Below are positions 23,217-34,699 of a stretch of DNA of 64,000 bases, piece after piece. The stretch is taken from NCBI RefSeq assembly GCF_003255815.1, contig NC_037669.1, forward strand, positions 127,854,086 through 127,918,085. Reading direction: 5' to 3'. Under the pieces are notes generated by a model that saw only the letters and a list, made by a program, of their open reading frames with translations, was not told the origin of the DNA and did not search any database. Positions within the stretch are counted from its first letter, which is position 1, and every line of letters begins with the position of its first letter. The translations under genes and the position numbers were made by a program. This stretch comes from Theropithecus gelada. Taxonomy: Eukaryota; Chordata; Mammalia; Primates; Cercopithecidae.

Positions 23217-23258
23217 TATGGGTAAAAGATTTAAATATACGACCTTAAACATTAAAAA
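23217..23258 (+). repeat. Displaced copy of the 42-bp L1 segment
   Basis: It lies between ACCACAATGAGATACTAT and ACCACAAGAAGGTACTAT, so the L1 target text is duplicated on both sides of the inserted copy. This is not part of normal L1 order. Confidence 0.9.
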
Positions 23259-23677
23259 CCACAAGAAGGTACTATCTCACACAAGTCAGTATGACTCTTA
23301 ATAAAAAGTCAAAAAATAACAGATGCTGGCAAGGCTGCCAATAAAAGAGAATGCTTATACACTGTTGATTGAAATATAAATTAGTTCAGCCACGGGGAAG
23401 CAGTTAGGATATTTCTCAGGGAACGTAAAATAGAACTACCACTCTATCCAGCCATCCCATTACTGTGTATATACCCAAAACGAAATAAATCATTCTAACA
23501 AAAAGACACATTCACTCATATGTTCACTGTAGCATGATTAACCACAGCAAAGGCATAAAATCAACCTAGGTGCCCATAAGGAAAATTTAATATATACATA
23601 TTATAAAATAATATGTAATATAATATATTATAAGAAAGGTTAATCATATATTAGAAAAAATATATCATATATATATA

Positions 23678-23755
23678 TAGTTGGTGCAAAAATAATTTCT
23701 TTTTTTGTTATTACTTTTGAATAATAAAACCCCAGTTACTTTTGGACCAATGTTA
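23678..23755. mobile_element. MADE1 miniature mariner element
   Basis: GTTGGTGCAAAAATAATTTC and its imperfect inverted partner GTTACTTTTGGACCAA flank a short T-rich centre, the roughly 80-bp palindromic MADE1 pattern derived from HSMAR1. It sits in a TA-rich patch within the L1, with TA at both edges. Confidence 0.88.
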
Positions 23756-24091
23756 TACATGTACACCATGGAGTACTATACAGCCATAAGAAGTAAATCA
23801 TGTACCTTGCAGCAACATGAATGCAGTTTGAGGTCATTATCCTAAGCAAATTAGCACAGAAAGAAAGAATTGAATGCTACATATTCTCACTTATAAATGG
23901 GAGCTAAACATTTGGTATACATACAATAAAGATGGAATAAATAGACGCTGGAGACTACTAGAGAGAGGAGAGAAGTGATCAAGAACTAAAAAAAACCCTG
24001 CCTATTGGATGCTATACTCACTACTTGGATGATTGCATCATTCATATCCCAAACCTCACTGACATACAATATATCCGTTTTACAAACCTGC

Positions 24092-24238
24092 AGGCTGGGT
24101 GCTGTGGCTCACACCTGTATTTCTAGCACTTTGGGACTTTGGGAGGCCAAGGCAGGAGGATTGCTTGAGGCCAAGATTGCAAGACCAACCTGACCAACAT
24201 ACCAAGAACCTACCAGTAAAAATCAAAAAAAGAAAGAA

Positions 24239-24269
<31 letters not shown>

Positions 24270-24271
24270 AT
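24092..24271 (+). mobile_element. Alu left-monomer copy with (GA)n tail
   Basis: GGCTGGGTGCTGTGGCTCAC, AGGCCAAGGCAGGAGGATTG and CAAGACCAACCTGACCAACA, then an A-rich link and about 14 GA units. Inserted in the L1 3' UTR; AACCTGCA before and AATCTGCA after look like the target duplication. Confidence 0.85.
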
Positions 24272-24330
24272 CTGCACATGTACTCTCTGAATCTAAAATA
24301 AAAGTTGAAAATACTTTAAAAAGAAACTAG

Positions 24331-25081
24331 AATTATTGATATAAGATATACAGGAATATAGATGAATGGAAGCAAATTGTTTCTGTAACAAGTAAAGATA
24401 AAAAGAAAAGTGAGAATAAACATTATAAAAAATGGCTAGTTAATTCCCGATATTCTCTGTTTTTATCATTTGATAACTCTTCTTAAAATGATTCTCAAAA
24501 ATCAAGCACATGATCTAACTTTAATTTAATCTTTATTATTTATTATCTGTAGACATATGAAATATTTATTTTCGTGTAATATACATATTAATTATTATTC
24601 TATATAGTTTTTAAAAAGCTATCAAACTGAAGAATAAGATTTGGAACTCTAATTTAGTTCAGACTAAAAAAAAATAACAACAGAATTTAAACAGAAATTA
24701 AAATAATCAATTTTTAATGAACATCTAAGGCAACACTTGTAAGTTTTAAAAACATAATTAAGAACTAAGACGAGCTATTATTGCCACACAATATTTTTAT
24801 AAAATGAATTTTTCAAAAAGAATGTTACAGTGTGATAGGAAATGTACTCAGGTAAAGACACAGGTATATTTTGTCATAATGTACTTAAATTGATAAAAAA
24901 CCAACATAATCTACAAAGGTCTTCAAAAATCTTTAGAGAATTTTGCACGAGATATTATTAGGTGCTAAACAAAAGGCATTTTTTCAGTGTCAATAAAATA
25001 GTTGATGCAAACTGGAGCATAGAAAGGCAAATAAATCTCAAAAGTAAGCTCAAAAAATAAAATTGTATTTTAATCCCCTAA
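24331..25081. other. AT-rich DNA without recognised features
   Basis: No gene or repeat recognised. Confidence 0.5.
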
Positions 25082-25305
25082 GAACTAGAACAAAATGAGG
25101 ATGCTCACTTTCATCACTCCTATTTAATACAGTACTAGAAGCTTAGCCAGAGTAATCTGGCAAGAAAAATAATAAAGGCATCCAAATTGGAAAAGTAATT
25201 AATTTATCTCTTTTCCCTGATGATATGTTCTTATACCTAGAAAACCTTACAAACTCAATGAAAATATTTGATTTGATAAATGAATTTGATAAAGTTTTTG
25301 AAGTT
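25082..25305 (+). mobile_element. L1 ORF2 reverse-transcriptase fragment
   Basis: CAAAATGAGGATGCTCACTT, TAATACAGTACTAGAAGCTT, then CCTGATGATATGTTCTTATA, which encodes a damaged version of the RT active-site box. Truncated on both sides. Confidence 0.8.
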
Positions 25306-25924
25306 CTCATTATGAGTGAGCAGTGGGTCCAAATGCATCTGTGTTAAAAGTCCCGGGATTGTTGCACATTGGCTGACAATAAAAAGTAAGACAAAACTAT
25401 CATGAGAGTGTCTGAGTGAAATACAGAGATAAATGTAGATTTGGTTACCAGGAACCCTAGCCTACATCCCCTTTGAATAAATCAGGTAGATAAAAATTTG
25501 GTGAAAATTTGATAATTTTAATTTATAATTGTTGTCATCTATCTAGAAGTTATTTACTCTAGGATATAATTTGTGAAATAATAATCTATTAATATATAAG
25601 AATAAATTTAAAAATGAAGAATTGCTCTAGAAACCAATTAGAAATGTCATATACCATCTATCACAAAGACAGAAAATTTAAGCTTAAAATCTAGGTTGGA
25701 ATGTATAACCATATTTAACTACTACATGAATATAATTCATCTAAAGCACATAAGTTTTTTTAATAATCCTAGAGGAGATAATAGAATATTTTATATTTTA
25801 CAAAAATAATTAAAAACAAATAATAAAATATATTTACAATATGAATACTGTTAGTATTCATAACTATAGGGTAATAGTAATTAATAGTAGTTACTATTAG
25901 TTATTATAAGTAATAATAGTTGCA
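25306..25924. other. AT-rich DNA without recognised features
   Basis: Contains TAATAGTAATTAATAGTAG-like cryptic simplicity near 25870-25920; nothing else recognised. Confidence 0.45.
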
Positions 25925-26110
25925 GACTACTATTGAGTCACTGCTTCATATCAATCTCTCCATGATTTTTAAAAGCAATGAACCATTTGATCATCACAGA
26001 GCCCTGTAACTTGTTATTTCCATTATAGAGATGGTTCAAATTAAGCTATAAAATTGAGGAATTGTTTAAGTACTGTACTTAACTGCAACAGAGTAGGTTA
26101 ATTTTTTTAA
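25925..26110 (+). mobile_element. MIR, eroded
   Basis: ATTTGATCATCACAGAGCCC, TTATTTCCATTATAGAGATG and AAAATTGAGGAATTGTTTAA keep the order of the MIR core (ATCCTCACA, CCATTTTACAGATG, ACTGAG). Confidence 0.5.
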
Positions 26111-26280
26111 AAACTTAGAATGAATGAAGTAATTTTTAAGCAGGCTAACTTGGTAGGATTTGGGAGAGTATTAAAATCAATAATTGCTTCTAAGTTTGTT
26201 GGTATATACGAGGAACACAGAAAAGAGTGAATTATTTACTACTCTTTATAAACAGATATTATTAATATACCATATCTGTT

Positions 26281-26905
26281 CAGTCATACACAGCATAATA
26301 ATATTTCAGTCAACAATGGACCACATATGTGATGGTCCCGAAATATTATAATACTATATTTTCACTGAAAACAGTTAACAGAAAAATTAAAGTAGGGTCC
26401 AAAGAAGTATGAGGTTTTTAAAATGTAATAATAATATATTCTTAAGCAGATTGTAGTAAGGTGTTTGAGAAACAAGTATCTGTTTATTTGAATCTACTGG
26501 CTTTTAGCTCAAGAAACAAATGCTAAATTCATGTAGAAATAAAGAATTCATAAGTTTGAAAGACAAAGACAACATATTAGAAAAATTTTATTGTGCTCCG
26601 ATGTGCTATGTTTTCATACAACTGTGTGTGTGAGACAGAGAGATAAAGACAAGATGTCACATATTTACTTTGCATATCTATGTTTAGATACACACATAGG
26701 TACCATTGGGTTACAATTGCCTACAGTATTCAGTACAGTATCAGGCTTCACAGGTTTGCAGCCTATGAACAATAGTTCACACCATATAGCATAGGTGTGT
26801 AGTAGGTCATATCATCAAGGTTTGTGTAAGTACACTCTAAGATTTTTGAAGATGAAATGCATTTCTCAGAAAGTATCCCTAGTTAAGCAACACATGACTA
26901 TACTG
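26281..26905. mobile_element. Tigger-like non-autonomous DNA transposon
   Basis: The left end CAGTCATACACAGCATAATA and the right end, read inverted as CAGTATAGTCATGTGTTGCT, form imperfect terminal repeats. The body has TACAATTGCCTACAGTATTC, GTGTGTAGTAGGTCATATCA and TTTGTGTAAGTACACTCTAA, wording I know from Tigger-derived repeats. Subfamily not fixed. Short open frames inside are incidental. Confidence 0.65.
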
Positions 26906-27324
26906 TATTTGTGTCATGCTAGATGTTGCAATATATTTATGCATATCGCAATATATTGTGCTCACTGTATATACAATAATTTATAAAATGATAATAAAGG
27001 AGACATAGGAAAACATTTTGACAAAATAATAAACCTCATTTATTACAGGCCTTAGATATCTGAGTCTCTCAGCCAGAAATAAAGCTATGACCAGGTGGGA
27101 CAGGCACTCAACATTGAATGGCACACTTCTGTCATCCTACTTTCCTCTATCCCAGTTTTCCTCTTTTACCCTACATGTTGAGGGAAGAAATACTTTAAAT
27201 TTTTATCTCAGCTAGAGGGATCTGGCTACTTCAGAAAATTCACATTTTGAATAAGCAGATGGTGAAAGGTTTCTCTCCTTTTGATTAGTGAGTTTTAAAC
27301 GACTTAAGGGGTAGAGTATTAGTA
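26906..27324. other. Unrecognised DNA
   Basis: No gene or identifiable repeat. Confidence 0.45.
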
Positions 27325-27520
27325 CTTTCTCTGTGCTTTATGCTTAATATGTGTTACCACTTAAACTTCAAAACAAATTCTAAAAAGACAGATGTTCACA
27401 TTTTATAACTGAAGAAACCGAGGTTTAAGGAAATCACATAATTGCCAAATAAAACCAAACTTAAATTGGAGACTAAATTCTTGAATTCAAGTCTGACTTT
27501 AAAAGTTACAGTATTTTACT
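27325..27520 (+). mobile_element. MIR
   Basis: CTGTGCTTTATGCTTAATAT, ACTTCAAAACAAATTCTAAA, CACATTTTATAACTGAAGAA and ACCGAGGTTTAAGGAAATCA follow the MIR core in order. Sense on +, tapering off near 27520. Confidence 0.72.
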
Positions 27521-27526
27521 ACACTA

Positions 27527-27740
27527 TGACGTATACTCAGCAAGAACTTAATTTTTTAAAAAGGCTAAAAAATTGAATTAGCTGTAAGGAAGCTTCTGTT
27601 GTCACTGGCAATGATCATTCAACTTAATTTGTTTTTCCAATACTTTTTTTTTTTTTTTTTTTTTGGGAGAGTCTTCCCCTTTTGCCCCCGGCGGGGGGGG
27701 GGGGGCGGGGCTCCGCTCCTTTCAAGAGCTCCTCCTCCCG
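27527..27740 (+). other. Contig-end copy: duplicated flank plus corrupted Alu start
   Basis: 27527-27664 is identical to 27742-27878 apart from one T in the poly-T run. What follows (27665-27740) is not genomic-looking: garbled Alu-like text with a run of G at 27690-27702, ending at the single N (27741). It looks like low-quality read ends past a homopolymer. Confidence 0.85.
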
Positions 27741-27741
27741 N
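27741..27741. other. Undetermined base (N) at a contig junction
   Basis: The only non-ACGT base in the window. It separates the two copies of the duplicated flank. Confidence 0.99.
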
Positions 27742-27858
27742 TGACGTATACTCAGCAAGAACTTAATTTTTTAAAAAGGCTAAAAAATTGAATTAGCTGT
27801 AAGGAAGCTTCTGTTGTCACTGGCAATGATCATTCAACTTAATTTGTTTTTCCAATAC

Positions 27859-28160
27859 TTTTTTTTTTTTTTTTTTTTGAGGCAGAGTCTCGCTCTGTGG
27901 CCCAGGCTGGAGTGCAGTGGCCGGATCTCAGCTCATTGCAAGCTCCGCCTCCCGGGTTTACGCCATTCTCCTACCTCAGCCTTCTGAGTAGCTGGGACTA
28001 CAGGCGCCCGCCACCTCTCCTGGCTAGTTTTTTGTATTTTTTAGTAGAGACGGGGTTTCACCGGGTTAGCCAGGATGGTCTCGATCTCCTAACCTCGTGA
28101 TCCGCCCGTCTCAGCCTCCCAAAGTGCTGGGATTACAGGCTTGAGCCACCGCGCCCGGCC
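27859..28160 (-). mobile_element. AluY (AluYR-like)
   Basis: A T20 run, GAGGCAGAGTCTCGCTCTGT, CCGGATCTCAGCTCATTGCA and GGCTTGAGCCACCGCGCCCG. The target duplication TCCAATAC lies at 27851-27858 and 28161-28168. The CCGGATC variant points to an Old World monkey lineage. Confidence 0.95.
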
Positions 28161-28627
28161 TCCAATACATTCTTATAGTTAAACAATATTTTAACTTTCC
28201 TAGGATTCAATTTCTAGAAAATACTTGAGAATAATAAGTTGGAAACTACTACTTGTAATGACATAAGATATTAATATTTATAGAATTTCCCCCCATAACT
28301 CACCACCAGTGCTGCTTAATGAAAAATAGAAAAATTGGATGAGTGCATCAAAGATTCAAATGATATCCGTTTTTCTACAGTGGGATCTCTAAGGAACTCT
28401 AAGTAACTGTAACTATATATCATTACTGCATACCAGGCAAACATGCTCCAAATTATCATAGCCAAATGCATCACAAATATGCCTTCAGGTCACCTTCTTT
28501 CACCATGACAGAGGTATGAATCAGAGTGATGCTCCCACATAAAAATACTTGAAAAAAGTGTTTCATTCTCACAATAGCTGCTCTTGGTTACGGTACAAAC
28601 TGTTGTTAATAAATCCCCCACTAACCT

Positions 28628-28672
28628 CTCTCTCTCTCCATCTCTTTTTCTCTCTCTCTCTCTCTTTTTACT
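28628..28672. repeat. (CT)n microsatellite, interrupted
   Basis: Two runs of CT units separated by CATCTCTTTTT. Confidence 0.9.
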
Positions 28673-28918
28673 TTATTTTTTGGTTTTTATTTTTGATTTT
28701 ACTCCAATGATGCACTATGAGAAATAAATATTATATCTACATATGTAATTTAATGCTAAGGAAATTCTTCGTTTTTTCCCTTAGAAGAAGCGACAATACA
28801 AATGTCTACTAGAGTCCTGGACCTAGGGTTAGATATTAGTCATCATCAAAAAATTAACTACAATATTTCAGACAAGTTGAGGGCTTCTGTGATTTAGCAT
28901 GATTAAGAATTTATGCTT

Positions 28919-28972
28919 ACATATAAGCATAAGCATATATGTATATATATAAGCATATATATATATATATAT
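28919..28972. repeat. TA-rich simple repeat
   Basis: Alternating ATATATAAGC units give way to a pure (AT)n run. Confidence 0.8.
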
Positions 28973-29767
28973 TTGGAAAGAAAGAGATAGTCTTTCATTT
29001 TGGGGATATAACATGAAAACACATATTTTCTGTGAATATAATATTTAAAAATTCTAATTGCCCCAAATTGGTTTGCTGGTTCTCTAGGGGATGACATATC
29101 TCTCTAGATTCTGGGAGGCAGTCTATACTTCTAAATACTTGCTTTAACTAGCGTTCTCACAAGAGTCTAAAGACTTCAAGCATCAATGGGAATGTCATTT
29201 TCCATGGGCATTTTTTTTTTTTGTACTCCTTCATCTTGTCTTAAAGTTGTGAGAGAAATACGAAGGCTAGTTAATTCAGCTTCTTGAATCATCCTCCTCA
29301 TCCTCTCTAGTTTCCATAAAAAGTCACTGAATCCACTTTTCATATGATACTACTAATAAATAATATTAATGACTCTTTTTCGGTCTTAGATGTTATTTGC
29401 TCCTACAGATATAGTACTTAACATTTCCACCTTTTGATTTGCAACTAATTGAGATTTAAACATGATTTACCTCTTCTTTACCTAAAATTACAATTAAACT
29501 AAATAAAAAGAAAATACAAAGCATCCATCTCCCACAGACAAGCAGCTTCTGCATACTGTTCTTTTACAATCAAACACCACTTCTTCCTAACTCCCTTGTG
29601 AGCTCTTTTAACAACACAGATTCTTAAAATAATTATTAAACTGATGTAGGAAGCAATCTTTTTAGCCAATAAAATGGTGGCTTTTTTGTTGGCTTTCTCT
29701 TTGTAATGTTTTGATACTTCTCTATGAAGTTCTAAGGTCTCTTTTTTGTTGTCAAACTTAGTGGATG

Positions 29768-29776
29768 CCTTGAATT
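29768..29776 (+). repeat. Left target-site duplication of the large L1
   Basis: CCTTGAATT, matched exactly at 38210-38218. Confidence 0.75.
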
Positions 29777-29834
29777 CATTTTTTTAATTTTTGTAGGAAC
29801 GTAGTAGTTATATATGTATATGCATGGGATATGT

Positions 29835-30157
29835 GTGTGTGTGTGTGTGTGTGTATGTGTGTGTTTGTTTGTTTTGAGCCGGAATCTTGTTCTGTCACCC
29901 AGGCTGGAGTGTAGTGGCGTGATCTTGGCTCACTGCAACCTCTGGCACTGCCCAGGTTCAAGCGATTCTCCTGCGTCAGCCTCCGGAATAGCCAGGATTA
30001 CAGGTACATGCCACCACACCTGGCTATTTTTTGTATTTGTAGTAGAGACGGGGTTTCAGCCTCGTGGCTAGGCTGTTCTTGAACTCCTGGCCTTGTCATC
30101 CACCCTTCTCGGCCTCCCAAAGTGCTGGGATTACAGACGTGAGCCACCGCGCCCGGC
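29835..30157 (-). mobile_element. AluS-like element with (GT)n-expanded tail
   Basis: The tail side is (GT)n plus GTTTGTTTG at 29835-29873, then GAGCCGGAATCTTGTTCTGT and TTCAAGCGATTCTCCTGCGT, ending CGCGCCCGGC. TGGGATATGT flanks it at 29825-29834 and 30158-30167. It interrupts the L1 3' UTR. Confidence 0.95.
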
Positions 30158-31147
30158 TGGGATATGTAAAATATTTTTATACAGGCATTCAATGCATAAT
30201 GATTACATCATGGAGAATGGGATGTCTATCCCCTCAAACATTTATCTTTCTGTTACAATCTAATTATACTCTTTTAGTTTATTTTAGAATGTACAGTTAC
30301 ATTGTTACTACTATATTCACCTTGTTGTGCTATCAAATAGTAGATCTTATTAATTCTTTCTATTTTTGGGGAGGCACCCATTAACCATTCTCACCTCCCC
30401 ACCCACTTCCCTTTCCAGTCTCTGGTAACCATCATTCTACTTTCTATGTCCATGAGTTCAATTGTTTTGATACTTTGATCCCAGAAATAAGTGAGAACAT
30501 GGGATGTTTGTCTTTCTGTGCCTGGCTTTTTTTTTACTTAACATAATGATGTCCAATTCAATCTATGTGGTTGTAAATGACGGAATCTCTTTCCTCCCTA
30601 TGACTAAAGAGAACTCCATTGCATATATGTACCACATTTTAGCAATTGCTCTATTGATGGACACTTTAGTTGCCTCCAAATCTTGGCTATTGTGAGCAGT
30701 GCTACAACAAACATAGGAGTGCAGATATCTCTTTGACATACTGATTTGCTTTCATGTCTCTGCTGAGCAGTGGGATTGTTGGATCATATGGTAGCTCAAT
30801 TTTCAGATTTTTGGGGAACCTTCAAATGGTTCTCCATACTGTTGTACTAACTTACATATCACCAACAATTTTGAGGGTTCCCTATTCTCCATATCCTTGC
30901 CAGCATTTGTTATTGCCTGGATATAAGCCATTATATAAAATACAATGGATATAAGACATTGTTATTTGCTTATAATCTATTTTAACTGGGGTGAAAGAAT
31001 ATTTCCTTGTAGTTTTGATTTGCATTTCGCTGATAATAAATGATGTTAAGCACCTTTTCATATGCCTGCTTGCCATTTGTCTGTTGTCTTTTGAGAAATA
31101 TCTATTCAAATCTTTTGCCCATCTTTTAATTAATCAGATTATTTTTC

Positions 31148-31451
31148 TTTTTTTTTTTTTTTTTTTTTTTTGAGGCGGAGTCTCGCTCTGTCGCCCAGGC
31201 TGGAGTGCAGTGGCCAGATCTCAGCTCACTGCAAGCTCCGCCTCCTGGGTTTACGCCATTCTCCTGCCTCAGCCTCCCGAGTAGCTGGGACTACAAGCGC
31301 CCGCCACCTCGCCCGGCTAGTTTTTTGTATTTTTAGTAGAGACGGGGTTTCACCGTGTTAGCCAGGATGGTCTTGATCTCCTGACCTCGTGATCCGCCCG
31401 TCTCGGCCTCCCAAAGTGCTGGGATTACAGGCTTGAGCCACCGCGCCCGGC
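31148..31451 (-). mobile_element. AluY (AluYR-like), young
   Basis: T run, GAGGCGGAGTCTCGCTCTGT, CCAGATCTCAGCTCACTGCA, GGCTTGAGCCACCGCGCCCG. It has an exact 16-bp target duplication AATCAGATTATTTTTC at 31132-31147 and 31452-31467. Inserted in the L1 ORF2. Confidence 0.97.
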
Positions 31452-32359
31452 AATCAGATTATTTTTCTATAGAGCTGTGTGAGCTCCTTATATATTCTGG
31501 ATATTAATCCCTTGTCAGATGGGTAGTTTGCAAATATTTTTCCCATTCTGTGCATTGTCTCGTTATTTTGTTGATTGTTTTCTTTGCTGTGCAGAAACTT
31601 TTTAATTTGATGGGATCTCATTTGTCCATGTTTGCCTTGGTTGCCTGTGCTTGTGGAGTTTATGCTGGAGTTTTGCCCAGACCAATGTCCTGGAGATATT
31701 TTCCAATATTTAAGTTTAGCAGTTTTATAGTTTGAAGTCTTAGACTTATGTCTTTAATCCATTTTGGTTTGATTTTTGTATATGGCAAGAGATAGGGGTC
31801 TAGATTCATTCTTCTGCATATGGATATCCAGTTGTTACAGCACCATTTATTGAAGAGAATGTCTTTTAACCAGTGTAAGTTCTTGGCACCTTTGTTTACT
31901 GAGTTTACTGTAGGTGTCCAAATTTGTTTTGGGGTTCTCTATTCTGTTCCATTGGTCTGTTTGTTTATATTCCAGTACTATGCTGTTTTAGTTATTATAG
32001 AGCTATAGTATAATTTGAAGTCAGGTAATGTGATTCCTCAAATTGTGTCCTTTTTGCTTAGGAGAGATTTGACTGTTCTGTGTCTTTTTGCAGTTTCGTA
32101 TACATTTTAGCATTTTTTTTTTTTTTTTAAATTTCTGTGAAGAATGTCTTTGGTACTTTGATAGGGATTGTATTGAATCTGTGGATTTCTTAGGGTAGTA
32201 AGAGAATTTTAACTGTAGTGATTATTCCAATTTATGAACATGTACTAGCTTTTGATTTTTTGGTGTTCTCTTTAATTTAATTAATCAGTGTTTAATGGTT
32301 TTTATTATAGAGATATCTCACCTCTTTGGTTACTTAATTTCTATATATTTAATTTTATT

Positions 32360-32676
32360 TATTCATTTGTTTGTTTGTTTTGTTTTGTTTTTTAGACAGA
32401 GTATCACTCTGTTACCCAGGCTGGAATTCAGTGGCACAATTTTGCCTCACTGAAACCTCCGCCTCCCAGGATCAAGGGATTCTTGTGCCTCAGCCTCCCA
32501 AGTAACGGGGACTACAGACGTGTGCCACCATGCCTGGTTAATTATTTTATATTTTTTGATAGAGACAGGGTTTTGCCATATTGACCGGGCGGGTCAGGAA
32601 CTCCTGGCATCAACTCCGCCTGTCACAGCATCCTGAAGTTTTCGAATTACAGGCATGCGCCACTGCACCCAGACTC
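32360..32676 (-). mobile_element. Old Alu (S/J-like)
   Basis: GTTTGTTT/GTTTT tail side, ACAGAGTATCACTCTGTTAC, CACTGAAACCTCCGCCTCCC, GCCACTGCACCCAGAC. Divergent, with flanking words CTATATATTTAATTT and CTAGATACTTAATTT as an eroded target duplication. Confidence 0.9.
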
Positions 32677-34699
32677 CTAGATACTTAATTTCATTCATGT
32701 CTATTGTAAATGGGATTACTTCTTTCTTTCTTTTTCAGATTGCTCACTGTCAGCATATAGAATTGCTAATGATTTTTATATGTTGATTTTGTACTCTGCA
32801 ACTTTATTGAAGTTATCATTTCTAGTAGTTTTCTCATCGAGTTTTTAGATTTTTCCAAATATAAGATCCTATCGTCTATAAACAGGGGTAATTTGACTTA
32901 TTGATTTCTAATTGGAATGTTCTCTGTATTTTTTCTCTTTTTTTATTGTTCTAGCTAGCCCTTACAGTTCTATGTGGAATAAAAGCTGTGACTGTAGGCA
33001 TCCTTGTCATGTTCCAGATCTTAGAACAAATGCTTTAGTTTATCTCCTTTAGTATGTTACCCACTGTGGGTCTGTAATATATGGCTTTTATTGTGTTGAG
33101 TTATGTTCCTTTCATGCCCATTTTTTTTTTTAATATTTTATCTTTAAGGAATGTGAAAATTTATCAACTATTTTTCAGCATCAATTATAATGATTATATA
33201 ATTTTTGTCCTTCAGTCCCTTGACATGATGTGTTACATTGATTGGTTTGCATATGTTGAATCATCCTTGCATCCCAGGGCTAAATCTCACTTGGTCATGA
33301 TGAATAATATATTTAATGTATTGTTGACTTTGATTTGCTAGTATTTTGTTGAAGATCTTTGCATCGGTATCCATCAGAGGCATTTGTCTGTAGTTTTCTG
33401 TTTGATGAGACTTTGTCTGGTTTTGATATAAGGGTAGTACTGGACTCGTAGAATGAGTTTGGAAGTATTTTCTTCTCCTCTATTTTTTGAAATACTTTAA
33501 GTAGGATTGGTATTAGTTCTTTAAATGTTTGGTAAAATGTACCAGTGAAGCTATCAGGTCCCAGGGTTTTCTTTACTGGAAGATTTTTTATAATGGCTTT
33601 GATCTCTTTACTTGCTCTGTTAAGGTTTTTAGATTACTTTCTGGTTTAATCTAGGTGGGTTATATGTGTCTATAAATTTGTCCATTTCTTGAAGATTTTC
33701 CAATTTGTTGGCATATAGTCACTCAAAGTAGCCGCTAGTGATCTGTTAAATTTCTATAGTGTCAGTTTCAATGTCTTCTTTCTGGCCCCTGGTTTTCTTT
33801 ATTTTGATCTTCTCTCTATTTTGTTTAAATTTGTCTAGCTAAAAGTTTCTCAATTTTGTTTACCTTTGCTGAAAACCAACTTTTTCTCATCCGTCTTTTT
33901 TCTTTTCTTTTTTTTTAAATTTCTTTTCTATTTCTGCTCTGAAATTTATTATTTCCTCTACTAAGTTGGGGTTTCATTTGTTCTTCAATTTCTAGTTCTT
34001 TAAGATGCATTGTCAGATTGAAGTTATTTTCCTGTAATGAGATAGGCACTTGTATCTATAAACTTTCCTCTTAGTACTGCTTTTGCTGTATCCCATAAAT
34101 TTGAGTATGTGTGTTTTCATTACCATGTGTTTCAAGAAATTTTGCAATTTACTTAATTTATTCATTGACCTGCCAGTCATTCAGGAGTGTATTGTTTAAT
34201 CTACATGTATTTGTACTTTTTCAAAAAATCCTCGTTATTGATTTTCAGGTTTATTTCATTTTGAGCAGAAAATATGCTTGTTACTATTTCAATTTCTTGA
34301 ATTTTTTAAGACTTGTTTTGTGACTTAATATACCCTATGTCCCCAAGACTGTTCCATGTGCTGATGAAAAGAATGTGTATTCTGAAGCACTTAGATGAAA
34401 TGTTCTATAACCATCTATTAGATCCATTTGGTCTATAATGTAGATTAAAGCTGATGTTTCTTTTTTGATTTTCTGTTCAGAAGATCTGTCCAATGCTGAA
34501 AGTAGGGTGTTGAGTTCTCCAGTGAATATTGTATTGGGACTTATCTTTCTCTTCAATTCTAATAGTATTTGCTTTGTATATCTGGGTGCCACAGCATTAG
34601 GTGCACATATATTTAAAACTGTTATATCCGCTTGATATAAAAAAATAAACTATTTGTTTACATGAAGAAGTAAACAACAAAGCAAAAAGAAAACTAGTA

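Larger units (their letters stand above)
22336..24330 (+). mobile_element. 5'-truncated L1 (ORF2 3' part and 3' UTR) with nested insertions
   Basis: Sense ORF2 begins near AAAATGGCCATTCTACCCAA, continues through GAACAAAGCCAGAGACATCA, GAATGGGAGAAAATATTCAC and GTATATACCCAAAACGAAAT, and ends CTGAATCTAAAATAAAAGTT. Frames are broken throughout. It hosts a templated 42-bp insertion (23217-23258), a MADE1 (23678-23755) and an Alu monomer (24092-24271). Confidence 0.92.
28169..29776. other. AT-rich DNA, mostly unique, with microsatellites
   Basis: No gene recognised. CT-rich simple repeats occur at 28628-28672 and a TA-rich patch at 28919-28972. Confidence 0.5.
30504..34640 (-). pseudogene. L1 ORF2 remnant (endonuclease/reverse transcriptase), dead
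   Basis: ORF2p of L1 nicks target DNA and reverse-transcribes the L1 RNA. Here the antisense text covers the C-terminal region (30740-31100), the RT domain region (about 31900-33500) and upstream parts to about 34600. Examples are TGGAGATATTTTCCAATATT, CCTTGTCATGTTCCAGATCT and TTGTCCAATGCTGAAAG-like wording near 34487. Many stops, frameshifts and two Alus interrupt it. Open frames on the plus strand here are antisense shadows. Confidence 0.85.

Noticed and set aside
27665..27740. GC-rich island that might be a promoter
   Set aside because: It directly precedes the N and matches a garbled Alu start, so it is most likely sequencing noise.
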